A stretch of DNA of 64,000 bases, taken from NCBI GenBank assembly GCA_018398575.1, contig JAGTXZ010000003.1, positions 1,984,001 through 2,048,000 of the forward strand, given 5' to 3'. The position numbers were made by a program, and so were the translations under genes. Source of the DNA: Ampelomyces quisqualis. Its lineage: Eukaryota; Ascomycota; Dothideomycetes; Pleosporales; Phaeosphaeriaceae. A model generated the notes under the pieces. The model searched no databases. It saw only the letters and a list, made by a program, of their open reading frames with translations, and was not told where the DNA came from. Below, one piece after another: positions 35,787 to 48,718 of this stretch (within the stretch, counting starts at the first letter, position 1; the number at the start of each line of letters is the position of its first letter).

Positions 35787-36642
35787 TGTTAGGAAAATTT
35801 AAGATTAATCTAATTAGCCTAATTGCTACAACCTGTAGCAGCCTAACAGCAATACTATCTACTAGACAATTTACTAAAGTCGCCCTACTTACTTCTAGTC
35901 GCTAGCAACCTAATAGTAACCTAATAGCAACCTAACAAAGTTACTAGATCTAATAGAGTTACTAGTATTACTAATGTTGCTAATTTTACTTACGTAACTG
36001 TATTGCTGTATTTTTATAATTACGTAAGTAACCTAAAAATACAAGATATAGAGCGAAATTCCCTCTTTAAAATGTACTATTTAGAATTTTTGTAGCTACT
36101 CTAGTTATTAAGATAAAGCGCGTTGAAGTTATAAACTTTTTTAAAAAAACTTTTAAGTACGTTTAACACAACAGATCTACGCGCCTGTATTATAACATAA
36201 TATAATAAAAGGTTCTAAAGTAAAATCTGCACTTTAGTTACTATTTCTTTAATAAAAAATATAATATATTATCTAGTTAAAGTGCTAGAGCTTTAGCAAA
36301 AACAAGCCTTAGCAAAGAACTTTAAAACTCTATAAACTTTACTGCCTTGCATCTTAACAATAAGAGCAGCTATAAGAAATCTAAAAAGTACGTTTTAAAG
36401 AGAAAATTAAGCTCTATATTTTAAGTTTTTAGAATAATAACGTAATTGCGCGGGTAGGGCAGGTAGGTCTAGTAGATCAGGCAGATTAATTTAAGCGTTT
36501 TAGTCTAATTAGGCAGCTAGAACAAATAGGAAACTCTAGAGATAGTTAAGCACAGTTAAGAACTGTTTAATAGCTAGTAGTATAGTTGTGTTAACAGTGT
36601 TGCTAATATTATAGATATTGCTAACGTTATATTTTCCTAACG
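35787..36642 (+). mobile_element. ~850-bp TA-flanked foldback-like element, copy 2
   Basis: Starts TGTTAGGAAAA and ends TTTTCCTAACG, with TA on both sides. It matches copy 1 in inverted orientation and copy 3 in the same orientation over the full length, including CAACCTAATAGTAACC-type repeats and the internal inverted CCCTCTTTAAAATG block. More RIP-altered than copy 1. Confidence 0.75.
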
Positions 36643-37732
36643 TATTAACTAGTTTTATTCTTTAATTAGCTATCTTTTACTTCTATATAGTTCTTAAAGT
36701 AAGTAGTATATTTTATAATAAGTATTAGTACTTCTAATCTAATTTTTTCTACACCTATATGTTTCTAAGTATATTACTATTATCTAAGAATAGCTCTTTT
36801 TTCTAAAGTATATAAGCTTCTATTAGCTAGTATAGTATTAATAGAACTTTTAGTCTCTATAATAGATATAGTATTATTAGCGCGTTTACCTTAAAGTTCT
36901 TACTAAAAAATCTAAATAAGTTAGCTACTACTAGCTCTTTATCTTCTTTATAGTATTCTATTACTAGTTTAATTTAAGCTCTTAGCGTATAAGCTTTTCT
37001 TATACTAGAAAATAGAGTTTAAGATATACTACTATAGGTATAGGTTAAGTAGAGTTATATAAGCTATAGGTAGAAGTAAGAGTTAGGTTATATATACTAT
37101 ATAGGTAGGTTTAGGTTAGGTTATATAGACTAGAGGTTATAGTTAGAGTACTATTAGGTAAAGTTAGGTTAGATAGTAGTTAGGTTACTAAGTTATTTTA
37201 GAATTAGTATAGAGCTTAGTTTATTATATTAGTATATTATAGTTAGAGCTTATAAATACAGTTATAGATAGGTATACCTAGAGTACTAGGTTATAAAGAC
37301 AAGATATATTATTATAGCTATATTTAATACTAACTAACTATAGTAGTATAAAGGCCTTTTTCTCTTATATAAAAAGAAGTTATAATAGAAAGGCAGCTAT
37401 ATCTTATAATTCTCTAAGCTATTATAGAATACTATACTTTCTAATTCTTTAGTAGACTTAGAGTTAGAAGCTACTAGAAGAAGTTTATTATTACACTTAT
37501 CTTCTAGAGCACTAGGCTTATTCTTTTAATCTACCTATATTACATTTAAAGTAGTAAAACTCTTCTTAATAAGGTTATATATAAGAATTATAATGTTATA
37601 TATTATTTACGCTACTAGCCTATAATATTAACTTCTTAAGATATCTTTCTTTGTATTAAAAACACTTTTAACTATAATACCTACTAATTAAATAGCTAAA
37701 ATATTCTACGTACCTAAGCTAAGTATATAACA
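36643..37732. other. Unassigned AT-rich DNA with GTTAGG-rich tract
   Basis: Contains the GTTAGG-rich tract at about 37,030-37,190 that resembles 20,447-20,580. No protein domain recognised. Confidence 0.35.
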
Positions 37733-37737
37733 AAGTA

Positions 37738-37943
37738 TGTAAATTAGCAGATTATAGAATTATTACGTATAATACCTAAGCATATTACTAAGAAAGTAAG
37801 AATCTATTTAGGACTACACTAACTAATTAAGCTGTCTCTTAGCTTAGTATATTTAATCTAATCTATCTTTATATAGTATAGAACAAGTAATACAATCTTT
37901 TTACTTATAATAATTTGATCTATAGTATTGCTTAGCTTCTGTA
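37738..37943 (+). repeat. 5' LTR of element V
   Basis: 206 bp, TGTAAATTAG...CTTCTGTA (end originally TGCA), paired with 53,671-53,876. Confidence 0.85.
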
Positions 37944-38339
37944 GTTATAAGCCTAGCGTTATAAGACTATAGTGTTAATTTTCCTAGCGCACCTTATATT
38001 ACTAAGCTACTAGCTAGATTAAAGATTACTCTTATACTTCTTAAAACTCTTTACAAATACTTTCTATATAATTAGCTAGCTAATAATTATAAACTACTAT
38101 TCTGATAACAAGATTAGCCTAGACGTTCTTCTAACTAGCTAATTAGACTAGCTATACTAGTTTACTTAACTCTAGCTTTATACTTAAAATAAAGAAGTCT
38201 AGAACTAAATTAACCTATATAGAGACATAGTGCTCCTAATTAACAACTAGAAGCCTAAATATCCTTAGCTTCTAGCTGCTTCTAGTTAGCTAGTCTTAGC
38301 TTTACTACCTAGAGCTACTAATCTAGATACGTAAATCTG

Positions 38340-40820
38340 CAATAAAGCTTTTAATTAATATAATCTAAAGCTAGTTACCTTTAAACTTGCTTTTAGCAGT
38401 AATAAAGAGAATATTTGCTAATATAAAGTTAATACGTTAAAATAGACTAGGTAAGTAGTTAAACTTAGTAATATTTAGAAATAGATTAGTTAAACTATAG
38501 CTAAGGATCTAATAGGACCTGTAGTAATTAAAATACTTAACTCTTTAGAAATAATACTCTAAGCCTTAATTAGAATCCTTAAGTATAACCTTGCTCTAAT
38601 AGATAATAATACTAAGTACCTAGTTAGGCAGTAATATTAAGCGTATCTAAAAAAGGATAGGCATAGTAGAATTACTCTAGATAAGTAGTTTTACAAATAG
38701 TAAGTAATCTATAAGAAGGCTTAAGCGTTTTAAGTTATTGAGATAGAAAGATAACTTACTCTTACTAATTTTCTAGACACTCTATCTACTAGGATTGCTC
38801 CTAACAAGGCTTAATTAATACGTTAGAATATTATTAAAGATATAGCTTTTAGTTAACTAGCTATAACTATATATAATCTAGCTAAGATCTTCTCTCTTAT
38901 ACTTTAAGACGTTAGGAAAATTTAAGATTAATCTGGTTAGCCTAATTACTGCAACTCGCAGCAGCCTAACAGTAATACTATCTACTAGACAATTTGCTAA
39001 AGTCGCCCTACTTACTTCTAGTTGCTAGTAAGTCGCTAGTAAGTTGCTAGCAACCTAACAGTGTTGCTAGTGTTGCTAGATCTAATAGAGTTGCTAATAT
39101 TGCCAATTTTACTTACGTAACTGTATTGCTGTATTTTTATAATTACGTAAGTAACCTAAAAATACAAAATATAGAGTAGAATTTCCTCTTTGAAATGCAA
39201 TATTTAGATTTTTTTTAGCTACTCTAGTTATTAAGATATAGCGCGTTGAAGTTATAAACTTTTTTAAAAAAACTTTAAAGTACGTTCAACACAGTAGATC
39301 TTAACGCCTATACTATAATATATTAAAATAAAATAGTCCTAAAGTAAAATCTACACTTTAGTTACTATTTCTTTAAAAAAAATATAATATATTATCTAGT
39401 TAAAGCGCTAGAGCTTTAGCGAAAACAAGCCTTAGCAAAGAACATTAAAAAGTTACAAACTTTACTACTGTGCATCTCAGCAACTAGAGCAGCTATAAAA
39501 ATTCTGAATAGTGCGTTTTAAAGAGGAAATTAAGCTCTATATTTTAGGTTTTTAGAATAATTACGTAATCGCGCAGGTAGGGCAGGTAGGTCTAGTAGAT
39601 CAGGTAGATTAATTTAGGCGTTTTTGTTTAATTAGGCAACCAGAACAAATAGAAGTAGCTAGGCACTATAGACTACAGTTAAAAACTATCTAGTTAACTA
39701 TTCTAATAATGTTGCTAATATCGCGGATGTTACTAACGTTGTGTTTTCCTAACAGAACAAGCAGTTCTTACTACTAAAGGAAAGTCTTATTTAGCCTTTG
39801 CAACTCTTAGAAATATTAAGAACTTAGAAAACAAGGACTCTTATCTAAAGAATAAAGGCAAAGACAATTCTGAGCTAAAAATATACTTCTATAGAAATAA
39901 TAAAAAGTATAAATAGAACCTAATAGATTGTCTCTAACTAAAGACTACAATTACTAGATTAGCTTTACTAGAAAAAGTATTAATTAAGATCTCTAATTTT
40001 AACTAAAAGAAGGTCTTTAAGTAGCTTAACACTTCTAAGTAGGCTACACTTAATAATAAGATTAAGAAAGCTAGTAAGATACTACCTATTGTAGCTAACT
40101 AGTTAAGTTCTAGAACTAAGGTAGTAATATATCTAGAAAATATTATAGTAGCGCTAATTAACCTAACTACTTTTAATTAGAAACCTAATGTTACTAGTCT
40201 AGACTTTAGAGTATATACTACTACGTTTATAACCTATTTACTTTTAAGAAGCACTATTTAAAATAAAGCTAGTATAGTGTACCTTATTAAAAATTAGTTA
40301 CTTCTTATTCTAGAAATGTTTAGTTCTACCTACTCTAAAGAAAGAGTTAAGGCTAGAATATAATTACTCTCTATAACTAGGTATAGTAATTAAGTAATTA
40401 AGAAGGTTCTATATAGTCTAGAAGGTTCTTATATAAGAGATCTAAAGCTTAAGAAGGTTAAAGTTATTAATAGCTTTTATATAAACATTATATCTGCAAT
40501 ACTACTTAAGCAGGTAGGTATATAGTATAGTAGATTAGATAGTACTCTTTAGTTTAGATTATATAAGTAGAATATTATTATACACAAGCTTAATAAGGCT
40601 TATAACCTCTTGTTTATTAAATATAACTAGGTTATACGCTATATTCTACTACTACTAATCCTGTATATGTTATATTAATGTAATATTAATTACTTAAGAG
40701 ATAAAAATAAGTATCTATAGCATAAATAGTTAGGCTACCTAGGCTAGCAAGCACTCTAGGCTCTTGCCTAATTAGCCTAAAATGTTAAGATAAATAGGAC
40801 TAAAAGAATTAATTGTTAGA
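38340..40820 (+). pseudogene. V gag and N-terminal pol (gag, GAG-pre-integrase), interrupted
   Basis: Forward frame with TAA/TAG as former Gln: gag-like helices up to the foldback insertion at 38,910, continuing after it (AVLTTKGKSYLAFATLRNIK at about 39,765). Near 40,700-40,790 the GAG-pre-integrase pattern (HK*LGYLG*QALQAL, where * are stops) is clear. The frame reaches the INC*NC zinc motif, where W is inserted. Protease residues are not certain. Confidence 0.65.
38910..39754 (+). mobile_element. ~850-bp foldback-like element, copy 3
   Basis: Starts CGTTAGGAAAA, ends TTTTCCTAACA, same orientation as copy 2. It lies inside the gag frame of V, which resumes directly after it. A TA duplication is not evident here (GA on both sides), unlike copies 1 and 2. 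Confidence 0.7.
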
Positions 40821-40825
40821 ACTGC

Positions 40826-41287
40826 TATTAAGACTATTAGTCTAGTAGCAAACAATAAGAATGCTAGTATAAACTAGAAGTATAGCTAAGCTACAAGGTT
40901 AGTTTTTGCAGATAGGTATAGAGTTGCTTTAGATACAAAAGGTATTGTTACTAAGATAGTAAAGGCTAGAACTTTCTAAAAAGAGTAATAATAGTTAAAT
41001 AGCTAGTTACTAACTTAAGTATCTGTAACATAAGTTAAATAGAATAATCTATAAGAGTCTATTATAGTTTCTAAGTACTTAGTCTTTCTTATAGTTTTTA
41101 TTATTCTTAATTATTATTGCAGATTTTTATAGTTTCTTGTTAGAAGAAATAGTAAAACTAAATAAGACTAATAAGAAGGTTACGTAATATACTTAGTATA
41201 CTATGTCTCTATACTAGATCTAAGTCTTGTAACTTATTTTCTTATTTATTTAAAATATCTTGTATTTTCTATTAGAGGTTTATAACA
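40826..41287 (-). repeat. 3' LTR of element W
   Basis: 462 bp, starting TATTAAGAC (originally TG) and ending TTTATAACA; paired with 48,259-48,713. Confidence 0.85.
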
Positions 41288-41379
41288 CTATTCTTCTTCT
41301 TTATTCTTATACTCTTATAAGTTCTTTAGTTATATACTATTATTATCTTTAAGGTAATTATATTAATAACAAAGGATTA

Positions 41380-41841
41380 TTTACTATAGTAGCCTGCATC
41401 TAATGTTCTTAAAAGAACTTATCTTACAAGCTATTACTGTTAAGTAAGAAGTGTAGAAACTATAAGTCTATAAGTATTAAATAGTATATTCTGTAAGATA
41501 TTCTGCTACTAGATTTTTTAAAGCTAGACTAAGAACTTAAAGAGTTAAAACAGTAAGAGAAGTTAAAAGAAGTTACGTTAGTAATAAATAAGATAAAGGT
41601 AGAGTTAGTAGTACTACAGGTATATATGCGTTAGAACAAACTACACTATATATAAAAGTAGAAGCTAGCTCTTTATTATAAAAAGTAGAGTATTTTTAAT
41701 ACTAGTCTGCTAATATTAGAGAAGTAAGACGCTCTAGAATTTTTAAACTAAGCTATAGATTAATTATTAATCTTAGAGAAGTCTAGTTCTTATTCTACTC
41801 TGTAGCACAGTAATAGTGCGCTAGGAGTAGTTAGTAATTAG
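41380..41841 (+). pseudogene. W antisense 3' ORF: Cys-motif plus coiled-coil-like protein, degraded
   Basis: A plus-strand frame (reading 41,395 onward) between the W 3' LTR and the end of minus-strand pol. It has a CI*C motif at 41,395-41,406, KKCRNY (originally probably KKCRNC) further on, then a Leu/Lys/Glu-rich heptad-like stretch (ELKELK*EKLKEVTLVINKIKVEL, * a stop) and DALEFLN*AID*LLILEKS, ending in TAG at 41,839-41,841. All internal stops are TAA/TAG, and the frame is unbroken by indels for about 150 codons. It is tail-to-tail with pol, as in element Z. Function unknown; zinc binding is inferred only from cysteine spacing. Confidence 0.55.
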
Positions 41842-41992
41842 TAAAGTTTATCTCTAGTTTTTATGTATTTTCTAAGTTGTTATACCCTAACTATTAAACT
41901 AAGCATTTTTTTTAATAGTAATTGTCTTAGTATATAATTATTTTTTTTACTTAAAGTTTATTTTCTTCTTTAAGTTTATAGCAAAAGGTTTA

Positions 41993-44900
41993 CTATAACA
42001 GTATTTTTAGGTTAGCTAGTTCTAGTAGGCTTACGTAGAATCTAGAGTAGATCTTTATATCTAGTAAGAGCTTTAGTGTATATATAACTAGTCTGTTTCT
42101 TTTTAAAATTAAAAATAGTCTAACTTTAATATAGCTAAGTTCTTTACTTAGTTGTTTTATGCGTAGATTCTTAGTGTAGAGATACACTTTATTCCTCTCT
42201 TTTAGCTAAAGTGCTATTTTTTATTTTCTTTTAACATATAAAGTACTTTATATCTAAGCGTATTATATTTATTCTTTTATTTTAGAATAGGTTTTCTTTA
42301 ATTCTTCTGCTGTCTATATAGCAGCTTTAGCTTTTAGGCTAGGTAGTATTTTTGTAAAGAGATTTAGATATTGTTTATAGTTTGTAAAGTATAGCGTTTT
42401 ACTTATAGCTTTAGATAATTTGTTATTATAGGCTAACTATTCTATTAGTAGTAGTAAAACCTAATTTATCTGTTATAGGTTACTATCTATCTTAAGATAC
42501 GTCTTTATAGTTCTATTTATTCTTTCTATTTAACTATCTGTTTAGAGAAAATAAGCTGTTAACAGCTTTTATTGCGCCTAAATTTCTACTATTAAGGTAG
42601 TCTAATAATTTAATATAAAGAGTTTGTCTTAATTACTAATAATTAAGTTTAGTATACTATAGTATTAAATAAGTCTATCCTTAAGTACAAATGCTAGCTA
42701 AACAGCTATATAGTCTTACTAAAAGAGTAGTATTATAGCGTATTTTGTAAAGTAATCTACTATAACTATAATAGTGTTATAGGTTAATTCTGTAGCACAG
42801 TCTTTTAATAGTAGTAGTTCTATTATAAAGTCTATTAATATGTTAGTTTAAGCCTTAGTTAGAAGCTTTATTAGCTATATTTCTCTATAAGGTGCATATA
42901 TACTATATTTGTTACGTTAACAGTCTATACATCTCTTAATATAAGTACTTACTTTATTCTTTATATTCTTAAACTAGTAATTCTATTAAATTAGTTCTAT
43001 AGTTAAGCTTACTCTAGAATAGCTGTATACTATGTTATTATAGTGTTATTATATAAATAATTTCTATAGTTCTTTTAGGTTATTAATTCTACTTTTTATT
43101 ATTTAGTTGTTAATATATTTTGCTAGTCTAAGAAATCTATTATTTTGTCTTTAAAGGATACTTAAGCTGTTAATAGTTTTAGTTCTAGTAATACTTAATC
43201 TTTAGCTAAGAGCGTTTACTCTGCTATTATCTTTTCTAAGTATATAGATAACTTTAAACTTATATTATTCTAATATCTCTAACTATTATACTTGTCTTTA
43301 ATTAAGTACTTTAGGAGTAGTAAAGGTTATTAGGTTTTTGTAGTCTAAGTATATTATAAGATCTATACAGCTTTCTATATAGATTTTCTAATATTTAAGT
43401 ACTACTATAATTGTAAGTAGTTCTCTAGTATATACGTTGTAATTTTCTTCTAGTAGTATAAACTTTTATAAGCAGTAGGCTATTAGATACTATTTTCTAT
43501 CTTATTCTTATTTAGTATATATTCGAATTACTAAGTCTAATGCGTTAGTTTTAAATCTAAGTAGTTTTCTACTTCTAAATATAATAAAGATAGGTAGTAC
43601 TATATAAGCGTCTTTAAGCGTCTTAAATACCTAGCTTTATTCTTCTATCTATTTTAAAGGTATATCTTTTTATTTAAGTTTTGTAAGTTGTATAGTAATA
43701 AGTAAGAAGTTCTAAATAAACTATTAGTTAAAGTTTACAAAGCCTAGGAAAGATTAGATATTCTTTACTATAGAAAGCGTTAGCTAATTCTTAATAACTT
43801 TAAGCTAAATAGCTGTATAGTCTTGTTAAAAGAGTAGTATTATAGCGTATTTTATAAAGCAATCTACTATAACTATAATAGCGTTATAGGCTAATCCTGT
43901 AGCAGAGTCTTTTAATAGGAGTAGTCCTGTTACAAAGTCTATTAATATGTTAGTCTAAGGCTTAGTTAGAAGCTCTATTAGCTGCATTTCTTTATAAGGT
44001 GCGTGTGTACTATATTTGTTGCGTTAATAGTCTGCATATTTCTTAATATAAGCGCTTATCTTATCCTTTATGTTTTTAAACTAGTAATTCTATTAAATTA
44101 GTTTTATAGTTTAGCTTACTCTAAGATAACTATGTACTGTATTATTGTAGTGTTAACGTATAATTAATTTCTATAGTTCTTTTAAGATATTAATTCTAGT
44201 TTTTATTATTAGGTTGTTAATATATCTTGCTAGTCTAAAAGATCTATTATTCTGTCTTTTAAAGATGCTTAAGCTATTAATAGTTTTAGTTCTAATAATA
44301 TTTAATCTTTAGCTAAGAGCGTCTACTCTACTATTATCTTTTCTAAGTATATAGACAATTTTAAACTTATATTATTCTAATATCTTTAACTATTATACTT
44401 GTCTTTAATTAAGTACTTTAGTAGTAGTAAAAGTTATTAAGTTTTTGTAGTCTAAGTATATTGTAAGATCTAAGCAACTCTCTGCGTAGATTCTCTAATA
44501 TTTAAGTGCTACTACAATTGCAAGTAGTTCTTTATTATGTATGTTATAATTTTCTTCTAGTAGTATAAACTTTTATAAGTAGTAAGCTATTAAGTGCTAT
44601 TTTCTATCTTATTCTTGTTTTGCACACATTCTAATTGCTAAATCTAATGTGTTAGTTTTAAATCTAAGCAGCTTTCTGCTTCTAAATATAATAAAGATAA
44701 GTAGTACTATATAAGTGTCTTTAAGCGTCTTAAATACCTAGTTTTATTCCTCTGTTTATTTTTAAGGTATATCTTTTTATATAAGTCTAGTAAGTAGCGT
44801 AGCAATTAGTAAAAAGTTCTAAATAAACTATTAATTAAAGTTAATAAAGCCTAAAAAGAATTAGATGTTTTTAACTATAGTAGGCGTTAGCTAATCTCTA

Positions 44901-46420
44901 AGAACTTTAATCTTATCCTTACTTATTTATACTCTATTCTTTCTAACTATATATTCTAAGAATTCTACTTCTTTCTAGTGCCATTTATATTTGTTAGGGT
45001 CTATTACTAAAGAAAACTTTTCTAGTAGTGTTTAGAATTGTATAAACATGTTCTATTTATTTCTTCTTATTTTTTAAATAGATAAAAATATTATTAAAGT
45101 ATGCAATAATAAATATGTTAAGGTACTCTTAAAGTACGTTGTTAATAAGTGCTAAACACGTTACTAGAGTGTTAGTAAGACTAAATAGTATTACTAGATA
45201 CTTATAGTAGCTATAGCGTTTTCTTAACGCTATATTTTATTCTTTGCCTTTTTTTATACATATAAGGTTGTACGCGCCTCTTAGATCTAGTACTATAAAG
45301 ATCTTTATATAGGCTAGTTAATCTTATAGTTCTAAAATATTAAGTAGTAAGTATTAATTCTTAACTATAATATTATTAGGTTTCTAAAAGTAAATATATA
45401 GTTATAGTTTACTATTCTTCTTTAGTATAAATATAATTAGGTATCTAGCTAGTAATTCTAATACTTAAATAAAACTTTTCTTTAGGTTTACTTAGATATA
45501 CTCTTAGAGTGCTTCTAGCTCTTTTTCTAATAATCTATAGATTAGTCTAAAGGTTAGCCTTTTCCTTTCTTCTAGAATAATCTTATAGTCTTACTTCTAA
45601 TACTTAGGCAGTGCTTCTAAACCTATTTCTTTTAAAAATAGTTTCTTAAACTTTCTATATTTCTTAGGTATATTAAAAGTTATACATTTCTCTAAAACTT
45701 ATAACGTATTAGTATTTTTCTTTAATTATCTAAGTTAACTAGTTATGTTCTTAACTGCGTCTTAGTTAAAGTAATATTATTAATTATCTTCTTATTTACT
45801 ATTAAACACTACTAATACGTAGGCTTAGAATCTGTTATATTATTACAATTCTCTAGAGAGATAGATATATTCTCTTAGTCTATCTATAGGCTATTCTTTC
45901 TAAACTATAAAAGTCCTAATATAATGTTATAAGTAGCTAATCTAAAGACGTCTAGGTATATTTCATGTTTGGTTCCTTAGATATTAAGTTTTATAGTAGT
46001 CTTATATCTAATAAGTAACTTATTAGGTATCTACTTTCTATTTATAATATAAAGTTTATATAATTATTATTTCTAGTAACGTTAGAGCCTAGCTTTTAAT
46101 AAGGCATTACCTAAAATATAGTTTTCTTGCAATTCTAAATCTAAAAGCACTTTTATTCTTTTTTTATTAACTCTTGCTATAAGTTTAATAAGCTTAGCAG
46201 AGTTAATTGCGTTACAGCTCTAGGTCTCTTTCTAAAGTCTAGAGTTAACTCTAAAAAAGACTTATTCTTCTTATATCTATTAGCTTCTTTATTATTATAG
46301 TTCTTCTTGCACTCTAGTTATAGACAGAACTTCTAAGTATAGTTTATACAGCTGCTATAAATAAGCATTCTATTAAATATACTTTTTTTCTCTAATATAT
46401 TAGGAAAACGTTTTACATTT
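41993..46420 (-). pseudogene. W pol (RT, RNase H, integrase), RIP-degraded
   Basis: On the minus strand the post-integrase region (LYTKNLRIKQLSKELSYIKV, then FYVSLLELAN) is at 42,187-41,993, the integrase core (ILIDFIIELL...YNTIIVIVDYFTKYA) at about 42,865-42,690, and an RT catalytic motif YFNNIFIY (from YFDDIFIY) at about 45,110-45,070. A 1.1-kb segment of pol is tandemly duplicated. The only ATG-started frame left (42,187-41,993) is the integrase tail, not a gene. Confidence 0.8.
42690..44905 (-). repeat. 1.1-kb tandem duplication within W pol
   Basis: The segment starting TAGTCTTACTAAAAGAGTAG at 42,711 recurs at 43,818 (offset 1,107) and similarity continues to about 44,900. It spans integrase and RNase H/RT sequence. 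Both copies carry RIP changes. Confidence 0.7.
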
Positions 46421-46429
46421 TATTTATTA

Positions 46430-48258
46430 TATAGGTAATTTGCGTAAGTCTTCTTAGGGTTATTGTACTATTAGTACTTATAAGGTTTCTTTTACTAAGA
46501 AAAGTATTAATTAACTTTACTACTATAATATATTAGGCAGTAGTTACTATTACATACTATTTATAATAGAAGTCTTTATTTTAGATTACAAGAATTCTAT
46601 AGGTATCTATCTATAAGTAAGATTTAATACAATTTATTTACCTTTCTATTCTAGTACTCTATAGGCATAGAGTTTAGTACTAATACTTACCTATTATTAG
46701 TAAAGTATATCTGCTTTGTATATAAGTTATAGTATAGTATATCTTATATAGTTTATTTACGTCTACCTCTTTATATAGTTCTTTAACTATTATATTCTAG
46801 CGCACTAGTTTAGAGCTAGCTAGTAGTAAGTATATATCTAGCTTATCTAGTGTAAGTTCTTAGTCTTTCTAGGTATTATAGACTCTTATAGTCTCTTGTT
46901 AGTTCTATGTCCTATAAATTTTATTTCCTAGGTATAGTAATTATTTCTTTTCTATAACTCTATTTATATTTAGAAAGTACTTATTTATCTAGAAGGTATA
47001 ATATGCTTATAGAGATTAGTAATATTATTCGATATGTTTCTAGTTAACTTTATTAGTTTAGTTATACTAGTTGTAAATATTTTGTTATATTTGCAGTAGA
47101 AGTAATCCTATCTATTAGAATTGTTTAATCTTATAGTTCTTTATCTAGTTATAGGATAATACAGCGTTAGTTAAGACTTAGTTATTAGATAATGTAGTAG
47201 AGGTGTCTTCTATCTATTCTACTATTAGTAGTCTTTTTATTAGTTAGATAATAGGTTAGTTCTTAATTATAATCTATTCTTTAACATCTTTTTTAAAGCG
47301 TTAGTTAACCTGTTAAGCTAGCGTACAACTTTATTCTTAGAGTAAAAGTCTTCCGTATAATATCTAACCTTATTATAGTTATAATAAGTAATCTTATTCT
47401 TGTTAAGCCTATCGCTTAGTAGTTATTTCTTTAGCTAACTTTTCTATTCTAGGCCTTTATTAAGGTTGTCTAAGTATATAGCTTTAGGTCTATACCCTAA
47501 GTATACCTCTAGTAGGCGTAGTTAATAGGTTTCTTGTCTTAGGTAGTAGCGCTATTATCCTTTATTTAGTTATAATTATTTCTAATATCTTTTGTTTAAG
47601 CAAAATCCTTTCTATCTCTATAGTAAACGTAAGAAGTATAACCTATCTTTAAGTGCTAATTTATAGAGTTTATTATCTAGGCAAATAGATTTATTCTAAA
47701 GTTCTTTAAGAATAGCAATATATATTCCGCTACGTATAACTTTAGCTTATATAGTAGCCTTAAAGCCTTACTTATATATACGCATTAAAGTAGTATTATT
47801 CTACTAGATTTGTTTAGCGTATTATTAAAAAACATTAGTATTGTTAGTAGCTAATTAGGTTTGTTTTAGACTTTAAACTTTTTGTTCTATAATAACAGAT
47901 TTCTTAAGAAGTAAAAAGATTTGTTGTAAGCGTATTTTAAACGCTTACTAGTCTTCTATAATAATAGTATTATCTGCGTCTGTAATATTATTATCTATAT
48001 ACTTCTAAACAATTAGAAGTACCTATTTTTTTGCGTTACCTTTTATATAAGTTGTAGTAAGTATAACTTTATTATTATTCTTAATCTTATCTTTTTCTAC
48101 ATAGAGGTACCTATTAAACTACAAGATTTAGGTCTTAAGTTTATTACAGTCTCTATAGTAAAGACTAGGCTTATTAACCTTAAGTCTAGGTTGTCTTACT
48201 TAAGAATACTTAGGTGTATCTGTTGTAATATTACTACTTATTAGAAAGGTATATAAAG
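46430..48258 (-). pseudogene. W gag-side interior, degraded
   Basis: Between pol and the 5' LTR; matches 20,585-22,408. By position it is gag. No certain motif survives. Confidence 0.55.
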
Positions 48259-48713
48259 TATTAAGACTATTAGTCTAGTAGCAAATAATAAGAATACTAG
48301 TATAGACTAGAAGTATAGCTAAGGTTAGTTTTTATAGATAAGTATAGAGTTACTTTAGATACAAAGAGTATTATTACTAAGACAATAAAGGCTAGAGCTT
48401 TCTAAAAAGAGTAATAATAGTTAAATAGCTAGTTACTAACTTAAGCGTCTATTATATAAGTTAAACATAATAATCTATAAGAGTCTATTATAGTTTCTAT
48501 ATACTTAGTCTTTCTTACAGTTCTTATTATTCTTAATTATTATTATAGATTTTTATAGTTTCTTATTATAAGAAATAGTAAGACTAAATAAAACTAATAA
48601 GAAGGTTACGTAACATACCTAGCGTGCTATGTTACTACACTAGGTCTAAGTCTTGTAACCTGTTTTCTTATTTATTTATAACGTCTTGTATTTTCTATTA
48701 GAAGTTTATAACA
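48259..48713 (-). repeat. 5' LTR of element W
   Basis: 455 bp, starting TATTAAGAC and ending TTTATAACA; target duplication ACTAC follows. Confidence 0.85.
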
Positions 48714-48718
48714 ACTAC

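Larger units (their letters stand above)
40826..48713 (-). mobile_element. Element W: Ty3/gypsy LTR retrotransposon, reverse strand, nested in V
   Basis: LTRs at 40,826-41,287 and 48,259-48,713 with target duplication ACTGC (40,821-40,825) and ACTAC (48,714-48,718), one RIP-type difference. The copia frame of V resumes right after the second copy. Orientation is minus: a pyrimidine tract CTATTCTTCTTCTTTATTC (minus-strand polypurine tract) adjoins the left LTR, and integrase lies near it. gag is at about 48.2-46.4 kb, pol at about 46.4-42.0 kb. An opposite-strand frame fills 41.37-41.84 kb. Confidence 0.88.

Noticed and set aside
41993..42187. ATG-started minus-strand frame as a host gene
   Set aside because: It is the integrase C-terminal region of degraded element W.
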